From Penelope pileata (Eukaryota; Chordata; Aves; Galliformes; Cracidae), in NCBI GenBank assembly GCA_013396635.1, contig WBMW01005037.1:1020665-1084664 (forward strand): DNA of 64,000 bases, read 5' to 3'. The notes below the pieces were generated by a model, which had not been told where the DNA came from, did no database searches, and saw only the letters and a list, made by a program, of their open reading frames with translations. Both the position numbers and the translations under genes were made by a program. This document shows positions 12,392 to 26,500 of the stretch, piece by piece. Each line of letters starts with the position of its first letter. Position 1 is the first letter of the stretch.

Positions 12392-15300
12392 CTTGCAAAA
12401 AGTCACACAGGAAACATAGGTCTAGTAGACCTGGGTTCTGTATTCTGTTTTTGAGTATGATAGTCCGATGTCCTAGCCAACAGAGCTTAGTTTTGCTCTT
12501 TGACTGGGCCAGGGGCCTGACCTCTGGACAACTCTGTCACTAAATCTTGTTTTAAAGGCAGCATCAAAAAATGTCAAGTTCTCCCTTATCTTTCCTTCTT
12601 TCGGCCTGGAAATATCTTTGATCTCCAGATTTCTCCTGAAGATCCTCCACACCCTTTTGGCCCAGCAGGCTTGGAAGATGTGTGCAATGGAATTATGAAA
12701 TTGAAAATCTGATGGGGCTGAGAAGAGAGTAGATGAATGAGACGGTGTTCTTTTCCAAATATAAAACCTAGTTTTTATCTGATGGGAATGGGACTGGAGC
12801 CTTTCCTGATACTTTCAGAGCATGCTCTTTACATCAGGAAAGCTATCACAGCTTCAGAAAGAGCAATGGATGAAATTTTAATCTTGTCTTTTGATTTGAA
12901 TTTCTTTCCCACAGTTTTTTGCTGTAAGAAGTGTAAGCAAATGAGAGCCAAGGTGCAAATAGAAGTTTGATGGGGAGAGCCCAAGACTTTGAGTCTACCT
13001 GCATGTGCATTTATTTCTACTGAAGAGTTGACATTCCTCAAAGTACTCTCATTTGATAGCTCTGAGTGCCCTAATGATAATTACATTTACGCTAAATGTG
13101 GAGCAGCGTCAATACTGGTATACAAATAATTTAAATCTGCCAGCCAGCAGTCATAACTAATCAAATGGAAATTGCCCCTGTCTCAGTCAGTGAAGATAGG
13201 GAAGAATTCATCATCTTCAGACAGAGCAACAAGCAGTGCGAGTGCAATGGTCCTTGAAGCCAGTGACAGCAAGGTGGCAATGAAATTGGCTGGCTAGATG
13301 GTCACCCCAATCTTGCATGGTCTTGTGTTTGTCAAAGGGCTTTTGTGAGTATCAGGGAGATTATTTTTTCCCCTTGCACACAGTCTTTAACTCAAGTCAC
13401 AATGTTTTCCTGCTCCTCTGGCAGAGTAATCTGGTGTTACTCAGGGAATATATAGTTAAGTTTAATTTTTGAAACATCCTGTGCAAAAAATAGTAAGTCA
13501 CAATGTTTTATATATAAACCAAATGTACCTGATTAAAACCAAACTCAGAATCAAAAAATAAAAAGTGTGTTTAAGTGTGTCCTTGTGGGGGGAGGAAAAA
13601 AGGATGTGAGAAGGAACAAGTAGGCTCTGTCTGTAGCCTAAAAAAAGCTATGCTGACCTGCACCAGCTGTGGGGTTTGGAGTGTAGCTGTGCAACTTAGA
13701 GCAAATTGTTCTTAAAAATTCATGAATTTAGCAGTGATTTTAATTTTATAATTCTCAAACAAAACATCTCCGATTTTATCTCTGGGTACAGTCATATTCA
13801 ACAAGCAAGATCTACTTGTTTGTCTTTTTGGAAGGAAAACAAGCTTTAACCTTGAGGTGCTGAAACTGCAAATAAGATACAGTGTTCAGGTAAGGGTCTG
13901 TGACCTGTAACAGGTGTGAGGGGCTGCAGAAGTGACCTGCTTTTACTTCACAGCATAAAGTAGAGGGAACCTTGCTGAGTGCTAATTAATTGTTGCTTTC
14001 ATGCAAAATAATTCTTACCTTCAAATAGCCTTGAAAAGAGTTTGCCCAGTCTTTTCATCTAGGAAAAGTTGTTATTCAATTACAGCTCCGTAAAATGGGA
14101 TCTAACTCCAAGGTCTGAGCTCTTTAAAACTCTGGATTTTGAATGTAAATGGTTTTTCTACTATTTAAGTAAGCCTTATTTAATTTAAAAATAATCCGGT
14201 CTGTCTCAGTGCGTTTTAGTGGAAGATGTCTATTTTTCCTTTTTTTCTTTTCCCCCAAACATTGAGATAGACTGGGGGCTATTCAGCTCTGGTGGTCCTG
14301 GTACACAGGGATGATAGTGAATTTCTGAGATCCTGAGTCCATGAAGCATCTTTTACATTAGAGCTTTCAGCTCAGCTCGTAGGAGAGAGAATAGGTAGTT
14401 GTGAGCAAGTTCTTAATTTCAGTTGTCAATACGGAGTGTGACATGCGCTAGCATCAGCTATTCTGGCTGAACCGCAACCAGTTGGAGGTACACTGATTGA
14501 TTTAAGGTTGTCTAACCTTGAAGCAATGAAGACCTTGATGCATATAGTTGGCTTCCCAGAAATATGGGTGAAACTAGCAAGTCAAGTTAATGCAAAATAA
14601 AGTTGATGGATTCATGGATATCAGGGTCAAAAGGGCCAACTAGACTTCATTTTTTTCAAACTTCCTTTGCAGCACATCAAGAAATGTCACCCATTCATTC
14701 CTGTATAAAGTCTAATAACTGTATTTAACTAATGCATAAATGCCTGTGTCTATCTCTAAAGTATTCAGTTGCATTTCCATGAATGCTTGAGTGGAACAAT
14801 TTTTGTCTTTCCTTAACCTTCTCCATCTGCAGAAAAGAAAATTGACAGCAAATAAATGTTCAAATCAAAATGAAGTTTTATTAAAACGAAAGGCAAATAG
14901 ACAAATACAGCTTCTCCACATTTTTTATTATTAAAGTACTAGCTGAAATATATATTTGTGTAAAAATATTTTCGGTTATGAAAATTGTACTTCGGAAGAG
15001 AAAAAATCCAACCGTATCAAGCTTAATGGTATCAACCTTGAAAATATGGCGAAAAATTCTGATCTTTTTTTCGTGTGTTTTGGGGGGTGCCTATTAACTT
15101 ATTTTCAGAATTTTTTCTACTCATTTTCTTTTCTGCGCTGAATTTGGATCAGTTACTTTTCTTTCACATATTGATTTCTTTGTGTCTTCAGTAGGTAGAC
15201 ACAATGTCAGCTCCTTTGAAGGCATTCGGTCTTTCAAGTATTTGTAACCTACCTGAGAAGAGATGGCAAACAGAAATGTGCTGCAACTTTACATGAATTT

Positions 15301-18300
15301 GTATTGATTGTAAATAATGTAAAATACAGTTGTAAACAAACACTGCTACCTCGCAGTTATGTAATTCAAGCTAGGAACAGAATTTTCTGTGCCTGTTAAT
15401 TTATGTATAAAATACTCCTGAGGCTCCAAAGGTTTATATCTCCAACTAGCCAAATCGTTTTAGCAGTGAATCCTTTTAGATTAGAAAATCTAAACCCCAA
15501 GTTTGGCATAGTCCATTTAATAAACAAACAAGAAAAATACGCTACAGACTTGGTGATAATGCCAGTGGCTAGCATCTTCTCTTTCAGTAAAATCATATGC
15601 AGAATTAGCCTAGTGAAAATGTTGTATTCACAGAGTGCAAAGCCCATGTCATTCCAAATTCTGTTTCTGTTCGTATGTGTTAATATGTTCTGTTATTAGC
15701 ACAATCCTGTCTTTCATCTACTGTGATGTGCTACATCACTGGTGAACAGCACGCAGACTCCTTTGGTTCCATTGCTCCATTGTCGAGGTCATAACTTCAG
15801 GATCTGGAGTAAGGAGCGTTTCTTAGGATTCCTAATTCCATTTAATCATGCAGATGGAAAAGTACTCCTTTAAAACTAATAACTTGCATTGTATTCCCTA
15901 TCTCTAACTTTTGAATAATTAATTTGCTTTGAAGGACAAACTGTTGATGAGAGATTCTAGACGTAGAAACATTTGTGGTAACTGAAACTAGTCGTATGAT
16001 AAATCTATGAAATACAAAATGTATTAAGACCTATATGAAAGAAAAATGTTCCAAAATTCTACCTCTTTTGGTCTGATTTTTGAGACTGCAGTTTGATTCA
16101 TGGCCTGTGTCAGTGTATCACCACCCTTCTGTATGATAGAGAAGGGCACGCCGAGAAGTAAGGGCTGGTAAGTGAATCTGAACTGATGCACAAAGGGTCA
16201 GGCTGTGGCTTCTGGCCTTGAACTCAGAATCACCTCTGGAAACTTAATAGTACCCTGCTTGAAAGGGCAGAACATTTAGAAAGGAGGTCAGGCATGTAAT
16301 TAAACTCAAATGTAATAGTTTGGCTTGTAGTCCTTTTGAAGTCAGGAGTTAAAATTTATGAAAAAGCAAATGGAGAAATAATCACAGTTATAGTTTGTTT
16401 TCCTTTTATCAGTGAAAATACCTTTTTGGAAGTATTATATGAAGAAAAAATTGCCCTCTGAATGAATGTATACCTATTTCTTTGGGTATTTTTAGATGTC
16501 TGAGGCTAACACATAAAATGATGGTGCAAGAGACTGAAGAGTCGGAACAGTCTGCAATTAACCTGGCGGAAAAGCACAGATAGCGTGGTTGAGGGGAAGA
16601 GGCAGCACTGAGCTGAGTCTGCTTGATTCATCACAGCAGTGCCAACCCTTCTGCTGCACATGGAGTCTGCTTTGGTTTGCCACGATGGAGAGCTCTGGAT
16701 CCCTTCTGTACAATGGCTTCAGCCAGCCCAAAGGCACCCTGCCACAATGACTTTGTCTCAGAGTGTATGCCCCAAATCCAGCAGTCTAAATAAACTCATT
16801 GTGGGACGATAGCCATTGGAGATCTGTTAGATGTGCTTAGCCTTTGCTTTGTGAGAGGAAAATGAGCCATGCGTGGGTTTGGAGTAGGGGTGGGTTCCCT
16901 AGCTTGGGCTTATAACAAGCACAAGGCAAGAAGATGTCAGATTTTGATAGTGATTACTCACACACGTAACGAGCCCTGAATTAAGTTTTCACAATGTGAC
17001 AAAAAGTCTCTCATTAAAATATTTATACTTGGTCTTTGATTTGAGTCTTCACATCTATAAAACAAACTTTATCATCTGAGGTGGAGAATCTGGCAAGTTG
17101 CTAAGTGTTAACTCATGAATCGTGTGGCTATTTGGGGACTGGGAAATGACTCAGATGTAGTACAGGTGTCTCTGAGGACAGACACTGCTAACACAGGAAT
17201 TTTCAGGATGGCAAGCTTGGGCTGTAGTTCTTAAGGCTTTATGCAGGCCAACAAGTTTAGACACTGATCTACCAGGTGGTTTTTCAGAGTGTTTTGGAGC
17301 TGCTCTAGCACGTGTCCAGGAAGCCCATCACTCTGGTTCATAGAGGACACTCATGGAAATCAGCCTCATCAGGTGCTTTCAGGTCTTAAGACAACGGAGA
17401 TTACAGGAGATTTTTTAGAAATCTCTCTCCCTGCAGTGCTGTGATGAAGGGAAGGTATAGAATTCATCGCTATTTATGGTTTGAAGTATTGTGTGCTTTA
17501 ATGCGTTGGCGAGAAGACAAGAGAAATGGGCTGTGGACCCAAAGCTGAAGAGCAGCACCTCAGGGCCCTCCCGGGCTCTCAGAGCTCCTGGTGTGCAGCA
17601 CAGGCAAGCGGCCCCAGAGCAGTGGCTGGAAATCCCCAGTGGAACAGAAACTGCTCCTGAGCCCTGCGTTTGGGGAGGAAGGAGAAGCATTTGCTCACTG
17701 AGCTTTTCTCTCTGGAGCTCTCCCAGATCCATCTCAAAACTTGAAGCAGAGAAGAGAAATAACTGTATAATGTTCTCTTAATTTCGGTGGAAAAGTTTAC
17801 TAACGTTTCTGCTTTTTAATTTTTTTAGTATTTTTTGTATACTCTTTCAGAAATTCTTTCTTTTTCACTACAACTCTTTTTAAGAGTACTTGTTTGATCT
17901 GTTGTCTTATCTAAGATTATGGCTAATTACTCAATAAAGAACTTCCTTTTCCGAGGCCTTTTTTCCCCTCTTTTAAGTGTCGTCTCACAGGGTGAAATTT
18001 CTTCCTCTTTTGATTTCACTCCATCACAACCTAGCTTTCATCAAGACATGCCTCAGAATCTGAAGGGAGCAGTTAGTGCAAAACGAAGCCTTTAGATTAC
18101 TTTTTTTTTTCCCCTTTTATGCTAAAGCTGAAAGATGAAGCATATGGGAAAGAAAATAGCGTTAAATCCTCTACTCTGAAAGGAAAGGCACTAAGGATCT
18201 GGCCACTGCAGGAGAGGTTTGAGCTGCATGCTTCATTTACTACTTTGTGTAGACATAACAAAGAATTTACTTTAGTCCCCTTGGTACTCTCACAACCTAT

Positions 18301-19163
18301 TGCGCTGTAGGCAGAGAGAAAGCAATGAGCCTAGTGTTACAGTACAGCAGTGAACTGGGAATTGAGGTGGTTTAAAGATAAATGTTTCCTTAATAATCTC
18401 ATAGTATAGACCTAGTTCCTTTCCATTTTAGATTTCCTATTTCTGAAAAAAAAGGAGCTTTTGTGCAATGTGCCAATAGCTTTAGTTTGGATGAAGAATA
18501 AAATGGGGGCCCATAGCAGAAACATACTTAATAATTCAGAAACTTTAAAGGCAGAGGGAGGGGAAATCTCTCAGGATTTTTTTTTTTTTTCCCTCTGAGC
18601 ACAAGTTGAGAGTGGAATATCAAAGACTGAAGCTTCATTTCACTTGAAATTAGTGAACTAGTTCTGTTGAGGCAGGAAAAAATACTGGTATCTTGCTCAG
18701 CCTAGATTATTTTATTTGAGGCTCTATAATTTGTATACATTATTTGCTTCTTGGAAAAGTCTTAATGCTTTGTTGGCTTTTCAGTTTTAGGAACTGGGGG
18801 AAAAATCTTTAAGATTCCAGTCTGAAATGAAGCTTAATACCTTGAAAGATTGAGATGCACAATGAAGCTCATCATGGTCATTTCTGAAGTACTGCATTAT
18901 TATGTCACAAAACACAACACTCGCTGGAGTAATGGGACTAGATAAAAAGGCTGATTTAAAGGCAAAGCTTTTGGTATGCGTGCATCTCGTTATATTGACA
19001 AGGAGAAAAATATTGAAAAGCACTGGAGCATTTAATTGAGTTTGTGAAAAATGTCCGGATATGTATGGCTGGGCTGTGTGTGCAATTTAAGCATTTGTGC
19101 TTGTAAATGAAGTGGGCACATCTATTCTTCAGGTTGTTTTTTTTTTTTTAATGTCTTTTTTTT
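12392..19163. other. Gene-free unique sequence
   Basis: No supported gene. It contains AT-rich unique DNA, a T14 run at 18577-18590 and a GC-richer patch at about 17520-17740 where frames of about 100 codons open on both strands at once, which points to composition rather than coding. The segment ends in a T-rich tract that runs into an assembly gap. I recognised no interspersed repeat. Confidence 0.55.
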
Positions 19164-19196
19164 NNNNNNNNNNNNNNNNNNNNNNNNNNNNNNNNN
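19164..19196. other. Assembly gap of 33 N
   Basis: Thirty-three N characters lie inside a T-rich tract, with T runs on both sides (19137-19149 and 19155-19163 on the left, from 19197 on the right). The gap most likely reflects a poly-T run that the assembler could not size. The true length is unknown. Confidence 0.98.
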
Positions 19197-20035
19197 TTTT
19201 TTTGCATTAGAAATTCCAAGTAAACAACTTGCTGCTTTCCTACCCTTGCCCCTAGAACCAAAACTGCTTTTATGGTTTTTCAGATTTAGAAAATAACAAG
19301 AAGAGAAAAATGTGTTCCTCTGTATCCCATTGAGAAGAAACGGTAGAAATAAGGAAAATTTAATTAAAAAATAAAATGGATTGAACTCCTCTCTCCTGCA
19401 TTGTTGCCTAAGGCTAAATCATCTTACTTAAGGAAAGGTGTGTGTTGGCAAGAGAACTTCTGTTAAATTCATACACAGATGGGATCTGTAAATACTGACC
19501 ATAAAACGAAATTAATTTAAGCTCATGTTCAAACCTGCTTGGTTGTCTATTCTAAAAATATTCTATAAATACTTTAGGTTTCATTTTTGTTGGGTTGTGG
19601 CAAGCTCTATCTGAAGTTCTGAGGCTTCAGGATCTTTTCAGTCTGTTCTAAGAAAGCCTGAGACCTCTGATCTTCTGTCTTTCCAATTATTTCTCAGCCA
19701 ACTGGCCAGCTTTAGTTCCCCGTACCAGATTTTGCTGGCAAGAGGTAGAAGTGTCAAAGATAATGAGAGTTCCTGCAAGGGTTATAGGTGGGCATGAGAG
19801 AAAAATCTACTCCCAAAGGAAAAATTTCTGATATCTGCAGCAAACTCTTGTTTGAGCTCATGATTAACCATGTGAGAAGCCAGGCTCTGCTAGTACTAGT
19901 ATTCCCAGATCCACTTGTTTCCTTAATAGTGGGGAAAAGGCACTGCTAATGGGATTGCTGATTATTTTTTTCCAAAAGCATTTGGATCAGGGTATTGAGG
20001 TAGACTTCTGGTCTTGCTCAGTGGAAGTCCTTCAC

Positions 20036-20198
20036 TGTGGTATCAGAACTTTATTAGCTCTCTCTGTATTTCAATTAAAAATTAAAAGGGATGAATAATA
20101 TGAATANTTGTGGTATCAGAACTCTCTCTGTATTAGAGAGAGTTCTTAGCTCTCTCTGTATTTCAATAAAAAAATAAAAGGGATGAATAATATGAATA
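20036..20198 (+). repeat. Imperfect direct duplication spanning an N
   Basis: About 70 bases (20036-20106, TGTGGTATCAGAACT... to ...GATGAATAATATGAATA) recur at 20110-20198, with an extra hairpin-forming insertion near the start of the second copy and small indels in the A-rich part. A single N at 20107 separates the copies. Two near-identical adjacent copies joined at an ambiguous base suggest either a recent tandem duplication or two unmerged haplotype or contig ends. Confidence 0.85.
20118..20146. repeat. Perfect 12-bp stem hairpin, 5-nt loop
   Basis: AGAACTCTCTCT (20118-20129), loop GTATT, then AGAGAGAGTTCT (20135-20146), the exact reverse complement. The first copy of the surrounding duplication reads straight through AGAACTTTATTAGCTCTCTC with no hairpin, so the right arm looks like newly added sequence, as expected from a local template switch. 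Confidence 0.85.
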
Positions 20199-23100
20199 GA
20201 TAAAGCTGTTCTGGAATGCGTTGCAGCACGTGGCTTTGGTATGATCAGATTTTTCTTTCAGAAGGGTCTGGAAAGGCCTTTACTGTTGGTCATCTGGAAG
20301 TAGGTGCCATAGAAATACCTGATTGTGGATCTGCAAGATCAGAGTATGTGTTCTACCACTGCATAGTCACAAATTAACTGATTTCAATCTTTCATGCTGT
20401 GTTGTTTCTACATGAAAAAGTTGAAGAGGGAAAGAGTGTCTTACTGATGGTGAAAGTCCACTGTGTGACCAAAGCTTCCTCCCGTGTTGGATGCTTGTGT
20501 ATCTCAATATCCCTTTTCTTGACCATTCCTACCTGCTGTCTTTTGGGGACAGAGAGGTGAGACAGCATTTGAACCGTAAAGAAAATATTGTTCTGAAATG
20601 TAAGAATGACTGGTGTCAGCTGAAAATCAGCTCATTAGTTAGAGGACTACCACTCCCCAAAGCATTATTTCTACAGAAATAAGGTTACATCGGTTTCCAT
20701 ACAAGTTGCGAGGTGAACATCCTGTTTATTGAGGTCTCCAGTATTCCCTGAAATACTAGAGCTACTCCCACGAGGTGTTTTGAAAAATCTCATTTATCCA
20801 AACTGAGAAAAGCCACAAGTTTGAGCATACGGACTTGCAAGCTTAATTATTTGTTATGCATGTGTTTGTAGAATAAGACCTAGTGAAGACCGGATCATGC
20901 ATCTCAGGAAGTACCTTTACGATGATGCTGGGGAGAGAGGACTTAACAGATCTGGGGGCCGGATGGTGAGCAAACACAGGCCAGTTGGCATGTGCTGCTA
21001 GCATCTGTCCTTGATACAGAGCTTCTCCTGATTAGACATTTTGAAGCACGTGTTGGTGCTAGTGAGTGGAAAAATCTGCTTTAATTTTGAAGTTAACTGA
21101 ATTAAAGGAGGTGTAAATTTAAAGTTGGCTTCTGAGAAAAGATTGTCTCTTTAATTGTACCCATTTTTGGCAAGGAAAGTCTGCGTTTGCTTTTGCAGCC
21201 TAGTTTCAGACAGATCCTTGCACTTCAGTGTGTGGAAATGAACTGAAATTCAAAAGAATTCTGAGGTTTATTGTAGTGTATTTTCCAAACTATACCCTGA
21301 AATTGCTATACTCTGCTTTCCATTGTGACTGATGTTTTTTCTTAGCTTGATTGCGGTTTTTCTCTGCATGTTCCAAGTTTATGACATTTTGCAACAAGGT
21401 CAAATGTCAGTGTCAGAGGTCTAGTTTTCTATGTAACTTTGAGAATTATTTATAAAAATGATTATGAATTTTAAGCTCGTTCTCTCCCCATGCTTCATGA
21501 AGCTTCCCAGAATAATCTTTTGGCTCTGGGAATTTTTCACTCCTGAGTTATCTTCTGCTACAGTAATGTTGTTCTTATTATTATCAGCTTGTGTTTTCGA
21601 TATGATGAAATATTTAAAAATAAATAAATAAAAAGTTAAAGTGTGATGATAGCAAGACCGAGAGTGAAATGTAACAAGCCACACCATTAAACTGCCCAAG
21701 CTCAGCAAAAGGAATGTGATTTGCTTCTTCTGTTCTTGAAGAAACATCATTGGGGGAGAAATAACATCTAGGCAACTTGCATCTGAAATCCTGTTTCTTC
21801 TGATTGAATGCTAGAACATGTGGCCAAAGACACGTAGCGTTTGGGCTGTTAAGGCAGCAGCTGAGGTATCTTGAAAACTGCTTAATAAAATGATTGTGGA
21901 AAGAGAAAGCCACCACGTGTACTCCACCTGCATTCTGAGTGCGTCCCGCCGTGTCTGTTTTGACGGTCGTTGTGGCAGCCAGCGCAGACGCTGCTCTGTG
22001 TGATTGCTAGCTGCAGGAAGCTGGTATTTTCATTTATCTGCACACCACCAAGTTTCCCACAAACGTTCCACACCTGCAGTACCTTGTTCAATAACTGAAA
22101 ATTAGTTAAAGCCAGCTGTTGGGATAAGGAAAGGCACTTCGTCGTACTTCTTTTATTTTTGTTGTGTTACGGTGGGAGCTTTCTTCTGGGGTCTTAAGCA
22201 GCTGCATGCAAAGGTGAATTAAAATAAAAAGATATTCAGCATGAACATTTAAGAATTTGAGAAAAAATGTATTGTCATTGTGAAGAACACTGTGCTCTGT
22301 ATTGAATTATAGCTATCTTAATTGCCTTGGACGTTGGTTGGAATTTTTTCAATGGGACAAGCACTGCTGATCTGAAGTAAAATTTCTGCTTGAGTATGTG
22401 ATTAGTGCACATGAGATCTTTCACCATAACAAAGGCCTCATTGAAGGTGCTTACATTAGTCAGTGTTTCACAAATTCCTTCTGGCTGTCACCAAGGAGCT
22501 CTGCCACGCGTGGATAAACCAACCCACATCTGAAGAAATTCTCTTTATTTGGCTCCATATGTTAATTATGCTGTTTCAGCCTAAAAAGGTAACTGTTTAA
22601 CTTCTGACAAAGCTAAAGGGAAGTCTTTTCATACTGTTCCTATTCCTATAGGATGATCTCCCCCCCTCTCCTGTTGGTATGGAAGGGGGAGTACAGGTCG
22701 CCTGTGTCAGGGACTGGGAAGTCCCATTTCCCTGTGTGCTCCTTGCAGCTCCTGCCCTGCTTCAGCTGGGGAAAAACCATTTTCCATGGCTTTCCTCAGG
22801 GACTTGCTTCCTGGATTTGCACAGGCCATGTCAAATTATTTTTTCCTGCCTCTCCTTTTATTTCATATTTAGCTTTCTCTAGTTCTCGTATCGAATAGAA
22901 GGCCAATAAATCCTCCCCATCTCCTGTAGGTATTGGTACTGTGTGGTGATGCCCGTTAGTATTTTTGGTATAGAGGGCAAAGCCAGATATGGTTCTTCCA
23001 GTTATGTTGCATGAAGAATAGTAATCCAGCATGGATCATTGCAGTATTCTTTACAACCCCTAATATCCAACTTAACTCTTAATAAAATTGTTGCTTCACA

Positions 23101-23553
23101 TGTAACAGAAGTTGGTGCACTGAGTCATCAGCTTATTTCTTTAAGTACCATTATCTCTCTTGCTCAGATTTTTAGAGTAGTCAGAGGTTTTTAAAAAAAG
23201 AAAAAAAAGCAGGTATTGAGCGTCGCAAACATGATGACAAATAAGCTCCAGAAATGCTGATTTTATTGATTGTTTTGACCATAATTCAATGCCACATTAT
23301 AACAATGATGTTTTGCCACAAATACAATGACAGCTTTCTCTTTGACTTGATGTTTTTGTCCTCTAAGGGAATTATTTAGTTACTATAGGTAATTTACTGC
23401 ACAACAAGTTGTGCTGGAGTTAATATTCTATCAGCCTAGTAACTGTTTCATTTACCAAATCAACTTTCAGAATCAGAGCATGAAAATTTGCTGTCCTTCT
23501 TTTAATACATCATTCAGTTTCAGCTTTATTTAAAATTATATTGACTTTGCTGT

Positions 23554-23593
23554 AAAAAAAAAAAAAAAAGAAAAAAAAAACAAACAAAAAAAA
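23554..23593 (+). repeat. A-rich low-complexity run
   Basis: Sixteen A, a G, ten A, then CAAACAAAAAAAA. No polyadenylation signal or recognisable retrocopied sequence precedes it, so I read it as simple low-complexity sequence and not as a retrocopy tail. Confidence 0.9.
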
Positions 23594-26500
23594 CATATTG
23601 GTGTTTCAGTAGGTATTCTCTTATAGCATGCAGACCTTTTCATTACCTTTATTGTTAAGGAATTACTTTCTATTGAATTTTGAAAATAGCTGCTGAATCA
23701 TGTGCATAATATTTAATCATGTTCAGGCATATTCATAATTTTCATCACCGCAATGCTGATGAATACCTGCCATAACTTGGTAAAATACCAAGTTTTCTGG
23801 GACACAGTAAGGAATAGAAGTTTGCTTTTTGTATCGAACGCTGTCTCCCAGAACTCCTACTTATTCAAAGTAATCCATCATCATATTCTCCGTGTGGTTT
23901 CCTGGGCACTGGTATGAAGTTAAACTTCTGTTTAAGGGCACAATGCAGCTGGACTCAGCATTGCTGCCCAAGATGGGGCTCTGGACCCTACAAGGTTTAT
24001 GTCCCACCAGTGATGCCAGAACCATAATAAATACCTGGCTTGGGTCGAGGGCAATCAACACCAAGCTCCTGTTGGCTGTCTGTCTCTTAAGCACTCTCCC
24101 AAATAATTTTTTCCAAGTTGAATGAATGAATTGGGTGCTTTTAGGAGAATAAATACAGGAGCATGTAAATGGTAAAATGTTGCATTCTTGATGAAACTGC
24201 AAAGTAATCCTGAAATCCTCTTTTAATATTCTCCTGTGTGTTTTTTTCCTATTGCAAGAAATTACAATGATTCTGTTAAGATTGTTAATTTCTTTCCCCC
24301 ACTGCTGCTGCTCTGATTTCTGCTGTTCTGTCATCTATAAAAGTTAGTTTAATACTAGAGGCAGGAAAATAACCTCCAAAATGCTTTTGCTATCTCTGGA
24401 GGAAACAGGGTTTTTATTTTATATATAAATATTGGATAAATATGTGCATTGCCACTGCAACCACCTGTAGTTAAATGGCTGCTGTTTCTGCAGAGAAGCA
24501 GAAAAGCTCTATTTTCCAATTACAAATGGGAAAATCCACAGGGTGATACTGGATTAATTGACAGGCAGCCATGCATGAGTAATCCTGCACTTCCAAATGT
24601 AAATAACAAGTGCTTTGGAACAGTTAGAATAAAGATTTTTATATTTATTGAAATTAATCCAAAATTCAGAGCTGTGTCTGTACGCAGCAATGAAACAAGT
24701 AATCATTAAACAAAATCCACTGCCTTGTCTGTGCTGCACAGAACTCGTGTGCTAGCCTTTTTAAAAAGTCATTGTTAGAATAATTGGCTTGCTTTCTGCT
24801 TTAGTGTGTAGTGGCTCTAACATCACAGTTTAAAATGGGAAGAAAAATGTGCTTTAAGTAGTTTTACTTAACTAATTACATGGCTAGGTGCATAATTTAA
24901 ATAAAATGGCTTGATTTGTTAATAAGTTGTTTAAATTAATAGGGGGGAAAAGTGTGTTCCAGCAGTTCGTCTTATACCCCTGCAGTTTAACATGGTGTAA
25001 TACATGCTCCTGCTGCTTGACATAGAATGCCATGCTTAATGTGACAGCTGAACTTTTGGAAGTAAAATACCAGTAACAATGACAACAACAAAAAAAAGAG
25101 ACATTAACCCCCTGGTAAGATACGTTTCTTTTCCTTACAAAAGTAAATCGATTAAAGGAAATCAGACTATATGTGCATATCTGCATTTTGTTTACTTTTA
25201 TGCAAATCAGGTTCTGTAATAGGTGACTATTGTATCCTTTCTTTCAGACAGATTTGATATTGTCCTAGAAAGATGTACACTTGAATACTTAACAAAAGCA
25301 ACAATACCAGTGGATAAGTGACATTAAAAGTATTACTCCTACATAATTTATGTTCTGTGGTGCTGATATCAGGTTTTACTTCATCACTTGCTTGCACAGA
25401 GAGTGCTAGATATTTCAAATCTCATTAAGCTATTTATTCATTGTAATGAATGATTTTAATGTACTGTATTAAGGTTATGCCACACTGCACTGTTCGAAAA
25501 TCCATCTAACTGTACATATTTTAATGTTTGTAGCCAAATTAATACCTTTATTAGTGCCTCAATGGTTGAGTGGACAGTGTTGATACATTAATCGTTGTCT
25601 CTGCTTAATCCCACTCTCTATGCTAAAGTTTATATTGTCATTTTCCTTGTTAAATAATCTCTCCATCTCTGTTCTTGCATGCAAAGCCTAACGTTAGAGG
25701 CTGGTTGACATGTTGTTCAGCTGTCCTTAGATCCACAAAACACGTGGCATTTCCCTGTGCCTTGTCAGAAGTGCATTGAATTTTAAAGTAAAAAACGTAC
25801 ACAGCCTACAGCCCCCGTAAGTTCCCCTCCCAAGTCCTTCATATTGCTTTCTGTGCACAGGCAATGATACCCATTGCACAGTGGCAGGCAATTCAGAGAA
25901 AATTCTGCCACTCCTTCGAGGGATCTGATTGGATTTACATGTTAGATGTCTTTTTAGAAATGTAAAAATTGCCAAATGCTAATATTAGGGTAGCAGATGA
26001 GGGTTTCCTACTTCACTGTAACAAAGCAAAGGGCAGATGTCAGCTTTTGTGACCAAACTTGCAAATTATATATATTCACTTAATACAGTTTAATAAATAA
26101 TCACCTTTCTGTTGCTTTCTTTCCTGGAGTTCCTTCACTCCAGGTTCTTTTTTCACCCACTCGTTGCTTGAAATTGCAACCATATAAAAGGTGACTGGAA
26201 ATAGCTCAGCTGAGGGAGGAGGTAGAATCTGTATTTTGTAGAGGGAAGAAGTGACTTGAATGAGTTTCAGATAAGGAAAAACTGATTTGAGGCTGTGAGT
26301 GCTCTTGATGACCAAGACTTTTTGAAGAGGAAAAGAAAAAATGTCTAGTAAAATCATGAATCTAAAAGTAAAGCATAAGCTTTGGTCGCTAAACTGACCG
26401 CCTAAATGTCAGTTACCTAAACCCGTGATTTCTCGTGTGATATTTCTGATTAGTAGCTTTTAGTCTCTGAATTGTTTAATAATGCCAGATAATATTTGTG

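Noticed and set aside
12166..12543. 125-codon plus-strand frame
   Set aside because: Most of it is the CR1 3' fragment and the rest is flanking sequence.
17415..17781. Overlapping frames of 105 and 96 codons on opposite strands
   Set aside because: A GC-rich patch removes stop codons on both strands at once. No domain is recognisable on either.
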